Assembly (NCBI GenBank): GCA_012295275.1
Contig: CM022670.1
Location: forward strand, 38,198,251 to 38,258,250
Source of the DNA: Chrysomallon squamiferum
Taxonomy: Eukaryota > Mollusca > Gastropoda > Neomphalida > Peltospiridae
Direction: 5' to 3'
Length of the DNA stretch: 60,000 nt
Shown here: positions 21,160-33,025 of the stretch, in pieces
Layout of the letters: each line of letters opens with the position of its first letter
How positions within the stretch are numbered: position 1 is the first letter of the stretch
The notes under the pieces: model-generated
Seen by the model: only the letters and a program-made list of their open reading frames with translations
What the model was told of the DNA's origin: nothing
Databases searched by the model: none
Translations under genes and position numbers: made by a program

Positions 21160-21840
21160 ACTGTTTGTTTGCCCTCTCTGTGATACACTGTTGTGTTGAC
21201 TACAAGTGGAAACTAATCAACTTTGATTAAAGATAAATTAAGCAGGCAAAGGTGTCAGGTGGAATGAAAACTAATGAAATATTAAGACAAAGCATTATGA
21301 CCTACCGTCAGGAAGCAATTCAGAAGCTTGCATAAAGTTCGCGAAATATGCTGAACCAAATTGTACAGCAAAACGAACAGAAAACAATTTTATGTGGGGT
21401 TCAGGTTGAATTTAGTAAGTAATTTAATTAATCTGCCATCATTAATGGTGCAGAATTATTCATTATTTTGTTGATTTTAATTTAAGTTTTTATCAAAGCA
21501 CGATGTTATGAAACGACCATATTGGTTAAAGTATACAGTCCAGTCATTTGTCTAACATAAGTTCTGTACGCCAAATGTATTAAGTTAATGGTTAATACTA
21601 ATCAAATTGATTAGTCGTTATATTTTTCCACCTCCAGAATTAATTATGATTAATGATTGGGTATAATGGTTTTGATGCTTTACATCCGACAGCCTTTGAA
21701 TCGAAACATAAAGGTTTGTCAGAATAATTCTATGAAATAGCTATTTGTGCATTATGCACACACTGGTGGTTCAAGCACGCCTGTCTGGGCACACAATTTA
21801 GATGACTGGGTTATTTTCTTGGTGTGTTAGAGGATCAAGT
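21160..21840. other. Complex island with homeodomain-type motif cluster
   Basis: About 680 bp without simple repeats. A perfect 19-bp palindrome actaatcaa-a-ttgattagt sits at 21597-21615, followed by aattaattatgattaatgattgg at 21638-21660 (several TAAT/ATTA and TGATTG cores). ccatcattaatgg lies at about 21437. No open frame is supported. An enhancer bound by homeodomain/Pbx-type factors is an inference. Confidence 0.4.
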
Positions 21841-22179
21841 GAGATACTAGGGACTGTGCAGCTGTCTCTGACTTCTCCATTTGTTTGTTTTTATGTGATT
21901 TTTATCTCTTTATTTTCAATACATTAATAATAAATAAAAACAAAATTATGAATTCATTGAGCTAGACTGGCCAAGCTTTAATCTGTCAACCATCAGACAA
22001 CTGCTTGGTAAGAACATCATGATGATCTTCTGTTAGATGAATTGGCTTGTTTTGTTTGGGACTGCAGACAATAAACTTTATTACAGATACAGGTGAATGT
22101 TACATTAATTTGATATAAATGATATAAATGTTTTTTTTTTAATTTGTACAATCTTCTCCATTTTTATATACACACATAT
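21841..22179. other. No gene recognised
   Basis: AT-rich complex sequence, with a short T tract near 22131. Confidence 0.5.
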
Positions 22180-22255
22180 ATAGATTGATTGATAGATAGA
22201 TACATATATGTGTATATATTTACATGTACATATATATGTATATATTTACATGTAC

Positions 22256-22322
<67 letters not shown>
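22180..22322. repeat. Compound GATA/TATG/(GT)n microsatellite
   Basis: GATT/GATA units at about 22182-22202, two copies of the phrase tatatatgtatatatttaca near 22206-22250, then perfect (GT)n at about 22263-22321. Confidence 0.97.
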
Positions 22323-22389
22323 CAAAGCAAGCATTTATATCATTTGCCTCTTAACCACTACAAAATAAAATAAACAAAAAAAAAAGGTT

Positions 22390-22660
22390 GTGTTGCACTG
22401 CATGCTGGGATATCTCACACAAACAGGTGATATCAGAGAAGATGATCTGCAATAAGAAAATTGCTTCTCGAATCCATTCCCAGGACGCGATCCTTGCACC
22501 TCTGTGTCAAAAGGCCACACAGTTTAATTAAAGTGCTGCTTTACACTGGGCCTAATTTTCAGCCTTATTACATCATGTCACCCAGCTCATTTCAACTCAC
22601 CGATTTAAAAATGCGAAAATGTTTTTCTGGGCCAGTGGATCTTTGATCAAAATAGAAGAG
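22390..22660. other. Complex-sequence island, candidate conserved non-coding element
   Basis: Non-repetitive, with cagtttaattaaagtg (about 22520), ttacatcatgtcac and higher GC than its flanks. Short frames on both strands (plus 22461-22646, minus 22335-22520) have no family motif. Confidence 0.35.
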
Positions 22661-23049
22661 GTTTTTTTTTTTCCCTTATATGTGTTGTAATTTGAGTTTT
22701 CCACTAAACCTTGCACGATAATTAAAGGAAAAAGCTTAATTAACTCAGAGTGAAGTCCAGTGGAAAATAAATAAATAAATAAATCACTCAAGTGCAAAAG
22801 GCAAAAAAAAAAAAAGAAAAACAAAATAGACTGCAAAGTGACGTTCGTAAAATATTACCTGAAATTAGTGTCGGTTATTTTCTGACCTGTGTTGAGTTAA
22901 ATAATTATTGAAAAAAAATTGAATTAATTAAAAATATATATTTAAAAAAAAAAATAATAATAATGTTGTAAATTAATAAATTAAATAAAGTAACAAAGAA
23001 GATAAAAAAAATGATTAATTAAAAATGATGATGATGAAACTTAGTGATG

Positions 23050-23082
<33 letters not shown>

Positions 23083-23100
23083 ATGATGATGATACAGATA
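22661..23100. repeat. A/T tracts and triplet repeats
   Basis: AAAT at about 22765-22786, poly-A near 22803, (CAA)n at about 23050-23080 and (GAT)n at about 23080-23094. Confidence 0.9.
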
Positions 23101-23504
23101 CTGTTATTACTAATAATGATACTGATGATTAATGATTATTATCTGTGTATGATGGTACCAAACATTATTAGATTATAAATTATTTGCATAAATTAATGTG
23201 AATAAGATAATATTAACATCATTAGAAACTGGACTAATTCTAATTCAGACCTGTTTTTTCTTGGTGTTTATTGTTTTTATATTTCAGTAATGTTACATTA
23301 CATTTCTTCTGATCTTAACCACACATCACAGCAGTTTCAAAATTTTTAAATATGTCAATGAAATTTTAACTGTTACATGGCCACAACCCAAAAGAGATAC
23401 TAAAAAAAGAAACATTTAAAATATTCTTTTTCATTCAAGACTTGAAAGTAATGATTAGAAATATGGGCTGATACATGATAGGTTTCAGATACAATTTTCC
23501 TTGG
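23101..23504. other. No gene recognised
   Basis: AT-rich complex sequence. Confidence 0.5.
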
Positions 23505-23605
23505 GAAATCCTTTCAGTTATTTCCAATTCAAAGGTTGGGCTGTCTATGGGAAGGCATTTATATAATAATTACTTTATGCTAATGTAATTCCCACTTCAT
23601 GCTGA
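23505..23605 (+). mobile_element. Decayed SINE core
   Basis: tatttccaattcaaaggttg is followed directly by ggctgtctatgggaaggcat, ttatata and tttatgctaat, matching the 'gctgtctatgggaaggtgcatataaaa...cttgctgctaat' core of the family. The body between the two is shortened. Confidence 0.6.
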
Positions 23606-24264
23606 ATATGTTTATGTGAGAAATGATTTCATTAACATCATCATTTCAGCCATTATCATCAGTAATCATTTTTCAGTTTCTAAATGTCTGTGGAAATGGA
23701 ATTAACAAATCAAGTCTCATGTTTTTTCAGAAACTAATGTTTTTTCATGATGATTATAAACTTATGTTTTTACTGAGTGTTTATTTTTTCTGTAATCTCA
23801 CTGTCTTTCTCAGATGACATGCTGACATGTACAACATTAAAATGTCTTGTTCAGGATTCTAAATCAACATTCAGGTCTGTCTAGTTACATCTGTGATGGT
23901 TTAACAATCTTTGCTTTTATTTAACTTTTACTTCTAAATACATGGATCTGGCTGAAAGGCTCCATCTTCTGCTTATCTCTGTATTTATTTTAGCAACAAA
24001 ATATTGTTGGTTTTTTTCAGGGGCTTTTTATTTAATGAATATATATCCTTGACAAAACTTTTTAATATAATGAGTTATTAGGTGTCAGACATGAAATTTA
24101 AAAACTGTTTTAATAATACAGATAGGAGAAAGAAAATCTGCTTCCACAAGAGTACAGATTTATTCATAATGATTAGCTTAGCAACAAAATATGTTTTACA
24201 TGCACCTACCCAAACACAGGAAAGTATACATCAACCAGTAGCTATTGTCAGAGACTGTTTGGAA
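23606..24264. other. No gene recognised
   Basis: Two 61-64-codon plus-strand frames (23623-23817, 24082-24267) have no recognisable motif and lie in AT-rich DNA. Confidence 0.5.
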
Positions 24265-24365
24265 TGAAAAATATCACAAAGCAGCCGTCGAGAAGGTTAG
24301 AGCCTGCAACCTGTCAGACCTCTGTCCACAGCTTTAACCACTGAGCCACAACCCACCCCTGAACA
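24265..24365 (-). mobile_element. tRNA-derived SINE head, minus strand
   Basis: On the minus strand, GTGGCTCAGTGGTTAAAGC carries an A-box match TGGCTCAGTGG (complement of 24338-24348). A B-box-like GGTTGCAGGCT (complement of 24301-24311) lies 37 bases downstream. The A box is canonical and the B box is decayed. A functional tRNA is unlikely because the cloverleaf stems are not evident. Related sequence occurs at 15640-15810 and perhaps 12641-12795. Confidence 0.6.
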
Positions 24366-25334
24366 TACTTGTAAACACATCTGTAGCAGTCACACATCAC
24401 TGCACGAAAGTAAAAACACTCGTAAATGTAAGTGTGAAGAAGTTGTATCTACGGTATGATTAAAGACCATCATAACTGGGACATTACTGTTGTAATAAAC
24501 ACAGCCATCTTTTACAGCCCTTCACAAAACTACACACTGAAATATAAGTACTGTGTACGCAATGATTCATGTCTGATACAACAGCCATTGCAAGTGGACA
24601 CAGGAAGATCAGAAGTGTACGAAGTTTGATGTACCTACCAATGTAAAGAGTAGCTCTACGATACAACTTTCTGTCGGTGTACCAAGCTTTATTTAACACA
24701 CACATAAAGTATGAAGTCTACAACAGTGTTCAGACACAGTGGCATTATACTGACAAAAACTTTTTAATTTTTAACTTTTATTAATTTGTTACGTACTCCT
24801 GTACTCAAAGACAGTGGCCATAAAAATACAGTTAAAAAAAGACATGTTTAATAATCTGCTTGACAGAATGAAATATGAAGTGAAAAAAAAAAGTGATAAC
24901 AACATTTTTTTCAGGAACAGACTATAATTGTCACATGATTTAAATAAATGATGCAGAAGTTTCACCAGACAAACCAGTAGAACAACAGCAACTACTACAG
25001 CTACAAAATAATGTTTAAAAATAGCAGAAAAGGAATCTTAAATAAATTATCACCCACACGCATATTTTTGTACATCTTACGTGGCTGTAACTTGACTGTT
25101 TTTGAAATGAGACAAAAACATTTAATTGCAGAGTGAAGCAGGGCAAAAAAAAGAAAGAAAAAAAATGGGTGTGGCATGTGGGGGAGTTGCCAGAGGCACC
25201 CAGCAGTTCTGACTTGAAAAATGTAAAATTCTTGATACTAGCCATTTATATTTTATATTTTTAAAATAAAATCTTTGTATAAAAAATAAAAAATTAATAA
25301 ATGTGCCTCATTTTTCCTCAATGTAATTATGACA
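24366..25334. other. No gene recognised
   Basis: Complex AT-rich sequence. The minus-strand frames 24484-24705 and 25015-25245 show no family motif. Confidence 0.5.
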
Positions 25335-25530
25335 CATGTCATACATACATCACATGTATACATATACATATACATACATACACAGTGTGTGTGTATTTTT
25401 AAACACACACAAATACACACATACACACACGTGCTTGCATGCATCCATACATACACACATAGATATATATACATTACTACATACACAGATATATGCATTC
25501 TGTGTGTCTGTGTGTGTGTTTATTAACATG
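25335..25530. repeat. TACA/CACA-rich low-complexity block
   Basis: Imperfect TACA, CATA and CACA units with GTGT at 25384-25394 and 25500-25520. Frames on both strands are repeat-driven. Confidence 0.93.
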
Positions 25531-26339
25531 CTTGAAATAAATCATGAAAAACTTTGGCTTTATTCATAGCATTGTAATTTCCTGTAGAAATTGATTTGAA
25601 AACATCATCTAGCCATAACACCGATATACAAATATGATTTAATACAAAATTCTGAACAAATCAGTTAACATTTGACAAAATAATAATAATAAAAAAACTC
25701 ATTTCTTTTTCTTCAGTGCATATCTGCCTTGCACAGACATTCTGTCAATTTGTTCAAGACACCATTAGATCTCTAAGAATGATACCACAGTAACGTCACT
25801 GTCTTTAAAACCAGCAGGTACTCGGTTCAATACTGTCATGTAAACCAGAAGAATTCCTGGGAAGTACAAAATCGTTACATCTTTTCTCCTCTAACATCCT
25901 AACAAAGTCAAGGACAGATAACTAGGCTCTTTCTTGTATTGTGCACACAAAGACAGATTTTTTTTCCAGAGCCTTCAATGAAATTTTTGACCTGTTTTGA
26001 GTGGTTGGCAGTTGACTGACAGTGTCAGAGTTAGAGAAAGAAGTGTCAGTGTAATCATTTTACACCTGGGTAATGACAACTGTGAGTGAACACTGAAACA
26101 CATTTCTGCTACTCACCAGTCTTTACTATGAGGTTGATTTTCAGTGCATTGACTAACACTAATCCCATCTGTATAGTGTGTTACAAAATAAAGAGTATTT
26201 TCACACTACTGCAGTTACATTCAGTTATATTTAATGTTTCACCACACTACAGGGTCATTACATTGCAATGTAACATAAACTTTAGTATTTAACACACAAA
26301 AAAAAAAAAAAAGTGTCAGAACAGAAGATTGATGTCTTA
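25531..26339. other. No gene recognised
   Basis: Complex sequence. The plus-strand frame 26086-26292 (68 codons) is unrecognised and unsupported. Poly-A at about 26299-26312. Confidence 0.5.
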
Positions 26340-26515
26340 TTGTATGCTTGATCTAGTCTCCTCAGTATGCACTCTGACCTATTATCCATTCCAGACAGTG
26401 CTCCATGATTAGCTTATTAAAGATCATGATAAGTGTGTTCCTGTTTATGGGAAGTACATGTAAAAGATTCCCTTACTGCTAACAGAAAAAGAAGATAGCT
26501 TATAATATGACAACA
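26340..26515 (+). mobile_element. molluscan SINE, body and core
   Basis: tcctcagtatgcactctgac, ctattatccattccagacagtgctccatgattagcttatta, then gtttatgggaagtacatgtaaaagattcccttactgctaaca and aagaagatagct. All family landmarks are present in order on the plus strand. This is one of the clearest copies. Confidence 0.8.
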
Positions 26516-26756
26516 GTGAATTCCACTGACTAATCAGCTGATGTACAGAACAATGACAAAATAAAAATATCTTAAATATTTATGATGTGTTTTAATGTTT
26601 TATTTTATGCTTCTACAAAAAAGCTGGACAAAGCAACAGCAGTTTGTTCAAATAAAAAAGTGTTGCCATGTAAATAAATTTAAAAATCTTGTAGCAGAAA
26701 AGCCTACAGATTAAATGACATATGCATCATCATATTTCATTTGCCAGCTTTGAAAG
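26516..26756. other. No gene recognised
   Basis: AT-rich; nothing seen. Confidence 0.5.
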
Positions 26757-26805
<49 letters not shown>

Positions 26806-26830
26806 AAATATATATATATATATATATATA
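26757..26830. repeat. (TA)n-(CA)n-(TA)n microsatellite
   Basis: TA at about 26757-26774, CA at about 26775-26803 and TA at about 26809-26830. The two TA runs flank the CA core symmetrically. Confidence 0.98.
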
Positions 26831-27224
26831 CTGGTATTTTATTTTTCCAAATGTGAATTGAATTCAGTTTTATATGTGGATGTTTGTGTATGTATGTCTG
26901 TGTGTGTCTGTGTGTGTGTCCGTGTCTGTTCATTGATTTATCACAACATGACAAATCAGGCAGGAAAAACACATGTGCAGCCTAAGAGAAACTGTTCATG
27001 TGGGGAAATCAAACTAATGGGATTCATCTAGAGAAAATGCACACAGCCCCATCATTTTCTGTTATACATATACTGATGAAAAAACAAGTGTGATGATTTG
27101 TAATTTTCATACACCACTGATTACAGCCTGTGTATTTAAATATTTATTTCATTGCTAAAAGTAGAACTTCACACAGTCAGTTTGTTTTAAAAATTCATTT
27201 CACGTCTGATCCTGGACAGAGAGT
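26831..27224. other. No gene recognised
   Basis: GT/GTCT-rich at about 26880-26930, otherwise complex. The minus-strand frame 26730-26972 is repeat-driven. Confidence 0.5.
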
Positions 27225-27640
27225 CAATTTTGAGAGACTACTGCTGATTGGTCAGGTCATTCTGTGTCAGTGTTACTGATTGGATAATTCGGTTTCTTTT
27301 TCTTTTCTTTATTTTTTTTTTGTTATCATTGTCATCATGAGTTTACCTGTTCAGTAACAGTCCTTGACCCTGTCTGATATTTTTGTTTATTTTAGACCAT
27401 CACCACTGGTTCTAAATAATGAAAATTTTGAGTAATTAGTTCTGATTGGTTGGGCCATTATGTGACAGCATTACTGATTGGGTAACTCATATTTTTTCAT
27501 TAGTATTGTTCTAAATTTGTCTGTTTTGCATTCCCCTCTTTAGACCCATAGTTTATTTTATAAAAACCCCTAAATTCATTCACATACAGTAATATACAAA
27601 ACAGATCATCAGTACTGGTTCTACATAATCACAAATAAGT
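27225..27640. repeat. Two-copy ~200-bp tandem duplication with repeated ATTGG motifs
   Basis: tgctgattggtcaggtcatt.tgtgtcagtgttactgattgg (from about 27243) recurs as ttctgattggttgggccattatgtgacagcattactgattgg (from about 27441). The second landmark actggttctaaataat recurs at 27405 and 27614. Offsets are 198 and 209 bp. Each copy holds two ATTGG (inverted CCAAT) sites about 30 bp apart. Confidence 0.85.
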
Positions 27641-28224
27641 AATGAACAAGATTAAATATGCATTTTAGCAGGTACTGAATTTAACTCATCTTTCATTTAT
27701 ATCTTCCTTCAAACTCAAACACTTAGAGTCACATAATCAGACAGTCACAGCAAGTCACTGACATATATTAGCATAAATTAGCATATACTAGCATACAACA
27801 TGAGTGTTTTTGTTTAAGTTAAAAACAGTCTTTACTCACACACAAATCTGAACAAATATCCTAAACTTCCTTCTGAAAATTATCATAATACATTTCTGTT
27901 ATTATCTACATCAGTAATGAAACTTGCAAGGCTAATATTGAGACACAACTGGATATTAATACAAGATGAATGACTGTCTATGCAATAACTGCACAAATAT
28001 ACATCTAAACAGTAGATTATAATTAAATTAATTCCTGTCACATTTCATTTCCATATATGCTAATGCCAAATGGCTATTTTGTTTTATATTTGTTATCAGC
28101 ACAAAGCAAAACAAAACCTTCAAAACTAAAACAACAACAAAAATAATAAGATACAAGTCATCAACCTACCTGTAACAATTAATTTTTTTCACTAGAAAAT
28201 GTTTAAGTTCTCTGAAGTAAACAG
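27641..28224. other. No gene recognised
   Basis: Complex AT-rich DNA. atattagcataaattagcatatactagcat at about 27766-27795 is a short 12-bp tandem. Confidence 0.55.
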
Positions 28225-28683
28225 TTGTTTTTTATGAGTTTTTTTTTTTTTGCACTCACAATTAACAGTAGCAGGTTTTGTTCAGGAAGAAAACAGGTTG
28301 ATTTTTTTTTAAATTTTTATTTTTTTTTCTCTCTTTCACGATTTACACTGACGAGTTTTATACCTCAAAATACAATTTTATCCTCAGGACATTGTCGAAC
28401 ACTTCACTGCAGCAATACACACACAACAAAACCCAGCTCCTCTCCAGCTTATCCCCAAATGCTGAGTCTCGAAATATCAGTTACCACAGATCCACCGTTC
28501 GTTCGTTCGTTCGTTCGTAAAAACGCGACAAGGAGGTGTAGGATGTCACGCTTCAGCGAACAGCAACAAGCCCACCTGTACTATGTGATGAGGGCAACGA
28601 ATTCTAAATATGTATCCCACCTTCGTCCTAGCAGAGACGGTTTTTTTTTTTTTTTAAAAGTCATATTTTTAGTACGATTATAG
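28225..28683. other. Complex segment with (GTTC)n and an unsupported 152-codon frame
   Basis: A perfect GTTC/TTCG tetranucleotide run lies at about 28497-28518 in otherwise complex, CpG-containing sequence at 28375-28640. The plus-strand frame 28225-28683 starts and ends in poly-T-coded Phe runs and has no family motif, so it is not called as a gene. The middle part (ccgttcg through ccttcgtcc) may be a conserved element. Confidence 0.4.
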
Positions 28684-29041
28684 ATATGTAGAAAAACAAC
28701 ATAACGATAATGATGATATTTAAAATTAAAGTAGTGATAATGTCACACATTAAAGATAAAAGAACTTGTTTGAGGTGCGTTCTGTTTGAAAAAGACAATC
28801 GTTTACATGCAGCTTACAGGTGAAGCTGTCACTGGGGGAAAAAGAATGTTAAATGGGAAACAGGTCTGAAGTTTACTTAACAATTTGTGTGTTGTTTGTG
28901 TTAGAGAACTTTTAAAAATATACACCCATGTGATTTGTTTGTTTCGTTATTATAACATTCACTTAATAACTTAGTAACTGTTATAATGAAGTTTTTTTGG
29001 AGAAGTTTTTTTTATCACCTTTCTTAATACCGATTATATTT
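28684..29041. other. No gene recognised
   Basis: AT-rich complex DNA. Confidence 0.5.
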
Positions 29042-29175
29042 CACACACACACACACACAAACACACACACAAACACACACACACAAACACACACACACAA
29101 ACATGCATACACGCAAATAAACACACACACACAAACACACAGACACACACACACACAAACAAACATACACACTGT
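29042..29175. repeat. (CA)n/(CAAACA)n microsatellite
   Basis: CA runs interrupted by AAAC at fairly regular spacing. Confidence 0.97.
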
Positions 29176-29500
29176 TATATAACCACACATATACAGATAT
29201 ATTCACTGAGTAGACCTGCCTTATCCATGTATGTATGGTTCAAGGACCCCATGAAGAAAACTGTGGATGCTTAGAACAAATATACATTTTACACTACACA
29301 TGTTCATAAGTTGAAACACCACCTACAGACATTGCTAAAACCTCCCAAAATCGTACTGATTACAATTCTAGCACTGTTTGACCTCATAAGTATACAACTT
29401 ACACTTCAGTAATTTGTTTTTAATATTTTCAGACAGGACTTGGTCAAAATTGCAGATGCTAAAGCTGACAATAAAGAGTGCTGACTGTATTAGTGTATGT
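29176..29500. other. No gene recognised
   Basis: Complex sequence; nothing supported. Confidence 0.5.
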
Positions 29501-29502
29501 GA

Positions 29503-29551
<49 letters not shown>

Positions 29552-29630
29552 TGTGTGTATGTCTGTGAGTGTGTGTGTGTGAATGTGTGTGTGTGTGTGT
29601 GTGCGTGTGCGTGTGCGTGTGCGTGTGTGG
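29501..29630. repeat. (GT)n with terminal (GCGTGT)n
   Basis: GT runs broken by GAATGT, ending in four GCGTGT units at about 29602-29627. Alternating purine-pyrimidine with GC steps favours Z-DNA. Confidence 0.97.
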
Positions 29631-30119
29631 CATTATGTTCAGGCATGTGTTTTGTTTCAACAGAGAAATTATTTTAAAATCTTGAAACAAAATATCTTAT
29701 AACAACAGTTAGAAGACAGCCATTATGTTAAAAGAAATATTTTTTTTAAATAATATTTTAAATGATTTAAGAATATTATGTTCATGGCAAACTTTCAAAG
29801 CAGGATTTGCTGCTGAAAGCCGAGAGAGAAAGATTATTTTCTTATTAATAAAAGTAAGAAAAGTTGTTCTATCCTAGGCTTTTTTTGTTTGTTTTTTTTG
29901 TTTTGTTGTTGTCTTTGCTTACAGATATATTTATCTTCAGGTAATGTTTTAGTAAATTGTTTAGATGCTTGTCTGTGTGTTGTCTGAATGTATGTGTGTG
30001 AGTTTATTTCTGTTTTACTCTGTGTGAATGAATTCGTGTTGGGTTGAACATTAGTGTATATTAATATACAGGATAATTCACTTGGGGATATACAAAATGT
30101 TAATATGTAGATATTTGTA
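29631..30119. other. No gene recognised
   Basis: AT-rich. The minus-strand frame 29834-30259 (141 codons) is biased to Thr/Ile/Tyr/Asn from the neighbouring TATG repeats and is not supported. Confidence 0.5.
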
Positions 30120-30500
30120 CAGGTATATTTATAAGTATGTATACAAGGGTATATGTCTGTCTGTCTGTCTATCTGTATGTGTATATGAGTATAGATGTAT
30201 GAATATGTTAACATATATATGTATATGAGTATATCTGTACAAATATTTTTATAAAGCATGTAAGTATATCAAGATGAATATGTTTATATGCATATGTAAT
30301 GTGTGTGTGTGTGTGTGAGTACAGCTGCATAAATATGTCTTGTGCATCCATTGCATATATCTGTACAAATATATTTATATGTATCTGAATGTATATATAT
30401 AAATATATCTATAATTATGTTTATATGTATAAAAATGTATGTATTTATTTCTGTCTCTGAAAGTTTGTATATATATATATATATATATATAACTATGTAT
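30120..30500. repeat. TATG/TATA/GTCT low-complexity block
   Basis: (GTCT)n at about 30152-30171, TATATG units, (GT)n at about 30300-30318 and (AT)n at about 30468-30491. Confidence 0.93.
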
Positions 30501-31544
30501 AAAAACTTATTCAAGCCTCTGCATCAGTTTGCGTATTTCTCGAGTATTAAAGAAAATATTTAAGTTTAACAGAACATTCACTGACTTTGTTTTGACAGAT
30601 AATGCTGTTTGCATTCATTTTATGGTGACATAAAATTCTTGACTGGAAAAATAAAATGTTGTTCTCACAAAAACAAATTATTTTTTTATGCCAGCAATTC
30701 AAGTCATTTGTATTTATATTATCTTTCCTTTCTGACATGATGTCTGATGTTTTTTATTAAGTATTTGTATGTTTGCACCCATGTAAAAGTATGTGTGTTG
30801 TTGTTTGTGTGTGGATCTATTCTTGTGTCTCTATCAATACATGATTATGTGCAAATTTGCGTCTAATCCCAACCAACATCACATTGTATTGACAAACCCA
30901 GTACTTCATTTTTATATATTTTTGCTTCTACTGTTTAACCATGTTGAACGAACATGCTGAAATATGCTTAAATACATCTTCTAACAATACTGTTGCATAT
31001 AGTACAGCAATACAGTTTCATCTCTAGCACCATCTGTAATAATCCATTATAAAAGCCATGATAGTAATTGAGATGAAAAATAACAAATATCAGAAAATAT
31101 ATATATACATAAAGAAACATGTAATAAAAAGAACATACTAATGTTGATGTTATTGTTTTTCCTAACAATAGACAGACCATTAGCAAAAGTATTTATCTCT
31201 TATCAATCTTTTTTTTTTTTTATTTAGTCATTCATCTGCCATTTCTCTGTGAAACACACACACATACAAATTCAAGAGAGAAATGCTTCCAGTGAGCAAT
31301 TTTACAATAACAAACTCATTAGCTTATTGCTTGTGTTAATTGCAAACTCTTTTAAGCATAACACTCGTATGCCACACAGCGCTGTTCAGTATCCTATTTA
31401 TTTACTGGATCGTCCTGTATTAGACAGCAGCTCACTGTAACAACACAGCTGTGCTTAGCTCAGCCCACCAGTTTACATTGAGGTAACTCCTCTGTGTGCG
31501 TTTTTCCACTGGCTGTTTGTTCTTGTTGACTTAAATGTACCAGC
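30501..31544. other. No gene recognised
   Basis: Complex AT-rich DNA with a T tract at about 31209-31220. Short frames (minus 30547-30738 and 30968-31186, plus 31249-31440) lack motifs. Confidence 0.5.
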
Positions 31545-32060
31545 TCGAGGCACAGCAGGATCAGTCCTTCTCAGTGCACTGGTGAACTATTTCCCATCCC
31601 AACCACTGCTCCATGATTAATTTATCAAATGCCATCGTTTGGGAAGGTGCATATAAAATCATTCTTCTTGCTAAATGATAACAGTTGTGTTTTGCTGTCT
31701 ATAGGAACATAAAATAATTGTTCTTGCTAACTCATGAGAGTTGTGTTTTGCTGTCTATGGGAAGGTGCACATAAAATCATTTTTCTTGCTAACTGATAAA
31801 AGTTGTATTTTGCTTTTTATAGGAAGATGCACATAAACAAATTCTTTTTGCTAACTGATAAAAGTTGTGTTTTGCTGTCTATGGGAAGGTGCACATAATA
31901 TAATTCTTCTTGCTAACTGATAAGAGTAGCCTATGTGATGTTGGTGGTGATAGCACTTGGTTTTGTCTTGCAGATTATTATTATAGTAAATGTGTATGTT
32001 TTATACTTAAGTGTCAAGCTATTGTTAAACTTTCATTCATTTAATCATTTAAAGTTTTTA
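31545..32060 (+). mobile_element. molluscan SINE with amplified core and 3' tail
   Basis: The body is ttcccatcccaaccactgct, ccatgattaatttatcaaatgccat (about 31588-31636). The core (gtctatgggaaggtgcacat, aaaatcattcttcttgctaactgataa, aagttgtgttttgct) is present about five times in tandem at 31640-31935, roughly 60-65 bp apart. The last copy runs on into gagtagcctatgtgatg and a 3' part ending ttgttaaactttcattcatt, taatcatttaaa near 32052. It is the most complete element in the window. Confidence 0.85.
31640..31935. repeat. ~62-65-bp tandem array inside the SINE
   Basis: Unit landmarks are ggaaggtgcacataaaat, cttgctaactgataa and gttgtgttttgctgtctat. Near-complete units begin near 31645, 31705, 31758, 31820 and 31886. 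The second has lost the ggtgc part (taggaacataaaat) and the fourth has ttgcttttta in place of ttgctgtcta. Confidence 0.92.
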
Positions 32061-32955
32061 TGTGGAAAAACAATGCTGCAGGTGTTGTCTTAGAAAACAA
32101 ATATTTAAATATCCTTAATCAAGAATTTATTGAGATTGTGAGACATCTATCCTATATGGAATATAATTAAAATACTTATATAAATATTACTATTATAAGA
32201 ATTTTAAAATAGCAACAAGAATAAAATCAGCTTCTACAATCAGTTGTAACATTTGCAGTCAATAAATAAAAAGAACTGAAAGTGCAATCATTAAAACACT
32301 AATATAAATTTGAATAATACATTGGGTTAGAACAAACGTTTCTTGTATTTTTCAGTAAGTAGTGTTTGAGCACATGATGTTATTTCACACATCACTGAAA
32401 TAAATAACATATAACAATATACATATTCTATGAAGTGAAAAATATTGCACATATGTTGTTGAATAAATGTATGTACAAATATTTATCTCATATTTTGTTG
32501 TCTTTGAATTTCAGTTAAGAATGCTACGAAATTTTGTTACAAATCAAAAAAAAATAGTATCGATACAAAATTCGTACAAATAACCCATTAATGCAATTAT
32601 AATACAATATTGAAAAAAAGATCATAAATTGTTCAAACAAGAACATCTGTGTGCATAATAAATTTTAATACTGACATGCAATATAAATATGCTGAGATTA
32701 ACATACATCTATGTTTGATGTGTTATCCTTAAAAACAAAAGAGTAAACAACATCAAAACAATGAAAACATTTATTTTTTTTTTTTAATGACGTTATCTTT
32801 AGTACAGTGAACTTTAACCCAGTTCACTTGAACTGAGTGTCTGCATTAAAATCAATTGTACAGGTTGATTTGCATATTTCTGAAATATTATTAATATTAA
32901 ATACTACTAACTTGGCAAGAATCAATTAACAATCAAAGCTCATGTTCAGTTTAAT
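32061..32955. other. No gene recognised
   Basis: Very AT-rich complex sequence, with a T tract at about 32770-32785. Nothing supported. Confidence 0.55.
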
Positions 32956-33025
32956 TTGTGTGTGTGTGAATATGTAACACACACATATACACACAAACCT
33001 ATGTACATATATATATATATATATA
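32956..33025. repeat. GT/CA/TA short compound repeat
   Basis: gtgtgtgtg, acacacatatacacac and (TA)n at about 33006-33024. Confidence 0.9.

Noticed and set aside
24265-24365. Intact tRNA gene on the minus strand
   Set aside because: A-box is good but the B box is decayed and no acceptor or anticodon stems fit, so it is better explained as a SINE head.
28225-28683. 152-codon plus-strand frame
   Set aside because: Begins and ends in Phe runs from poly-T, crosses a GTTC microsatellite, and has no recognisable domain.
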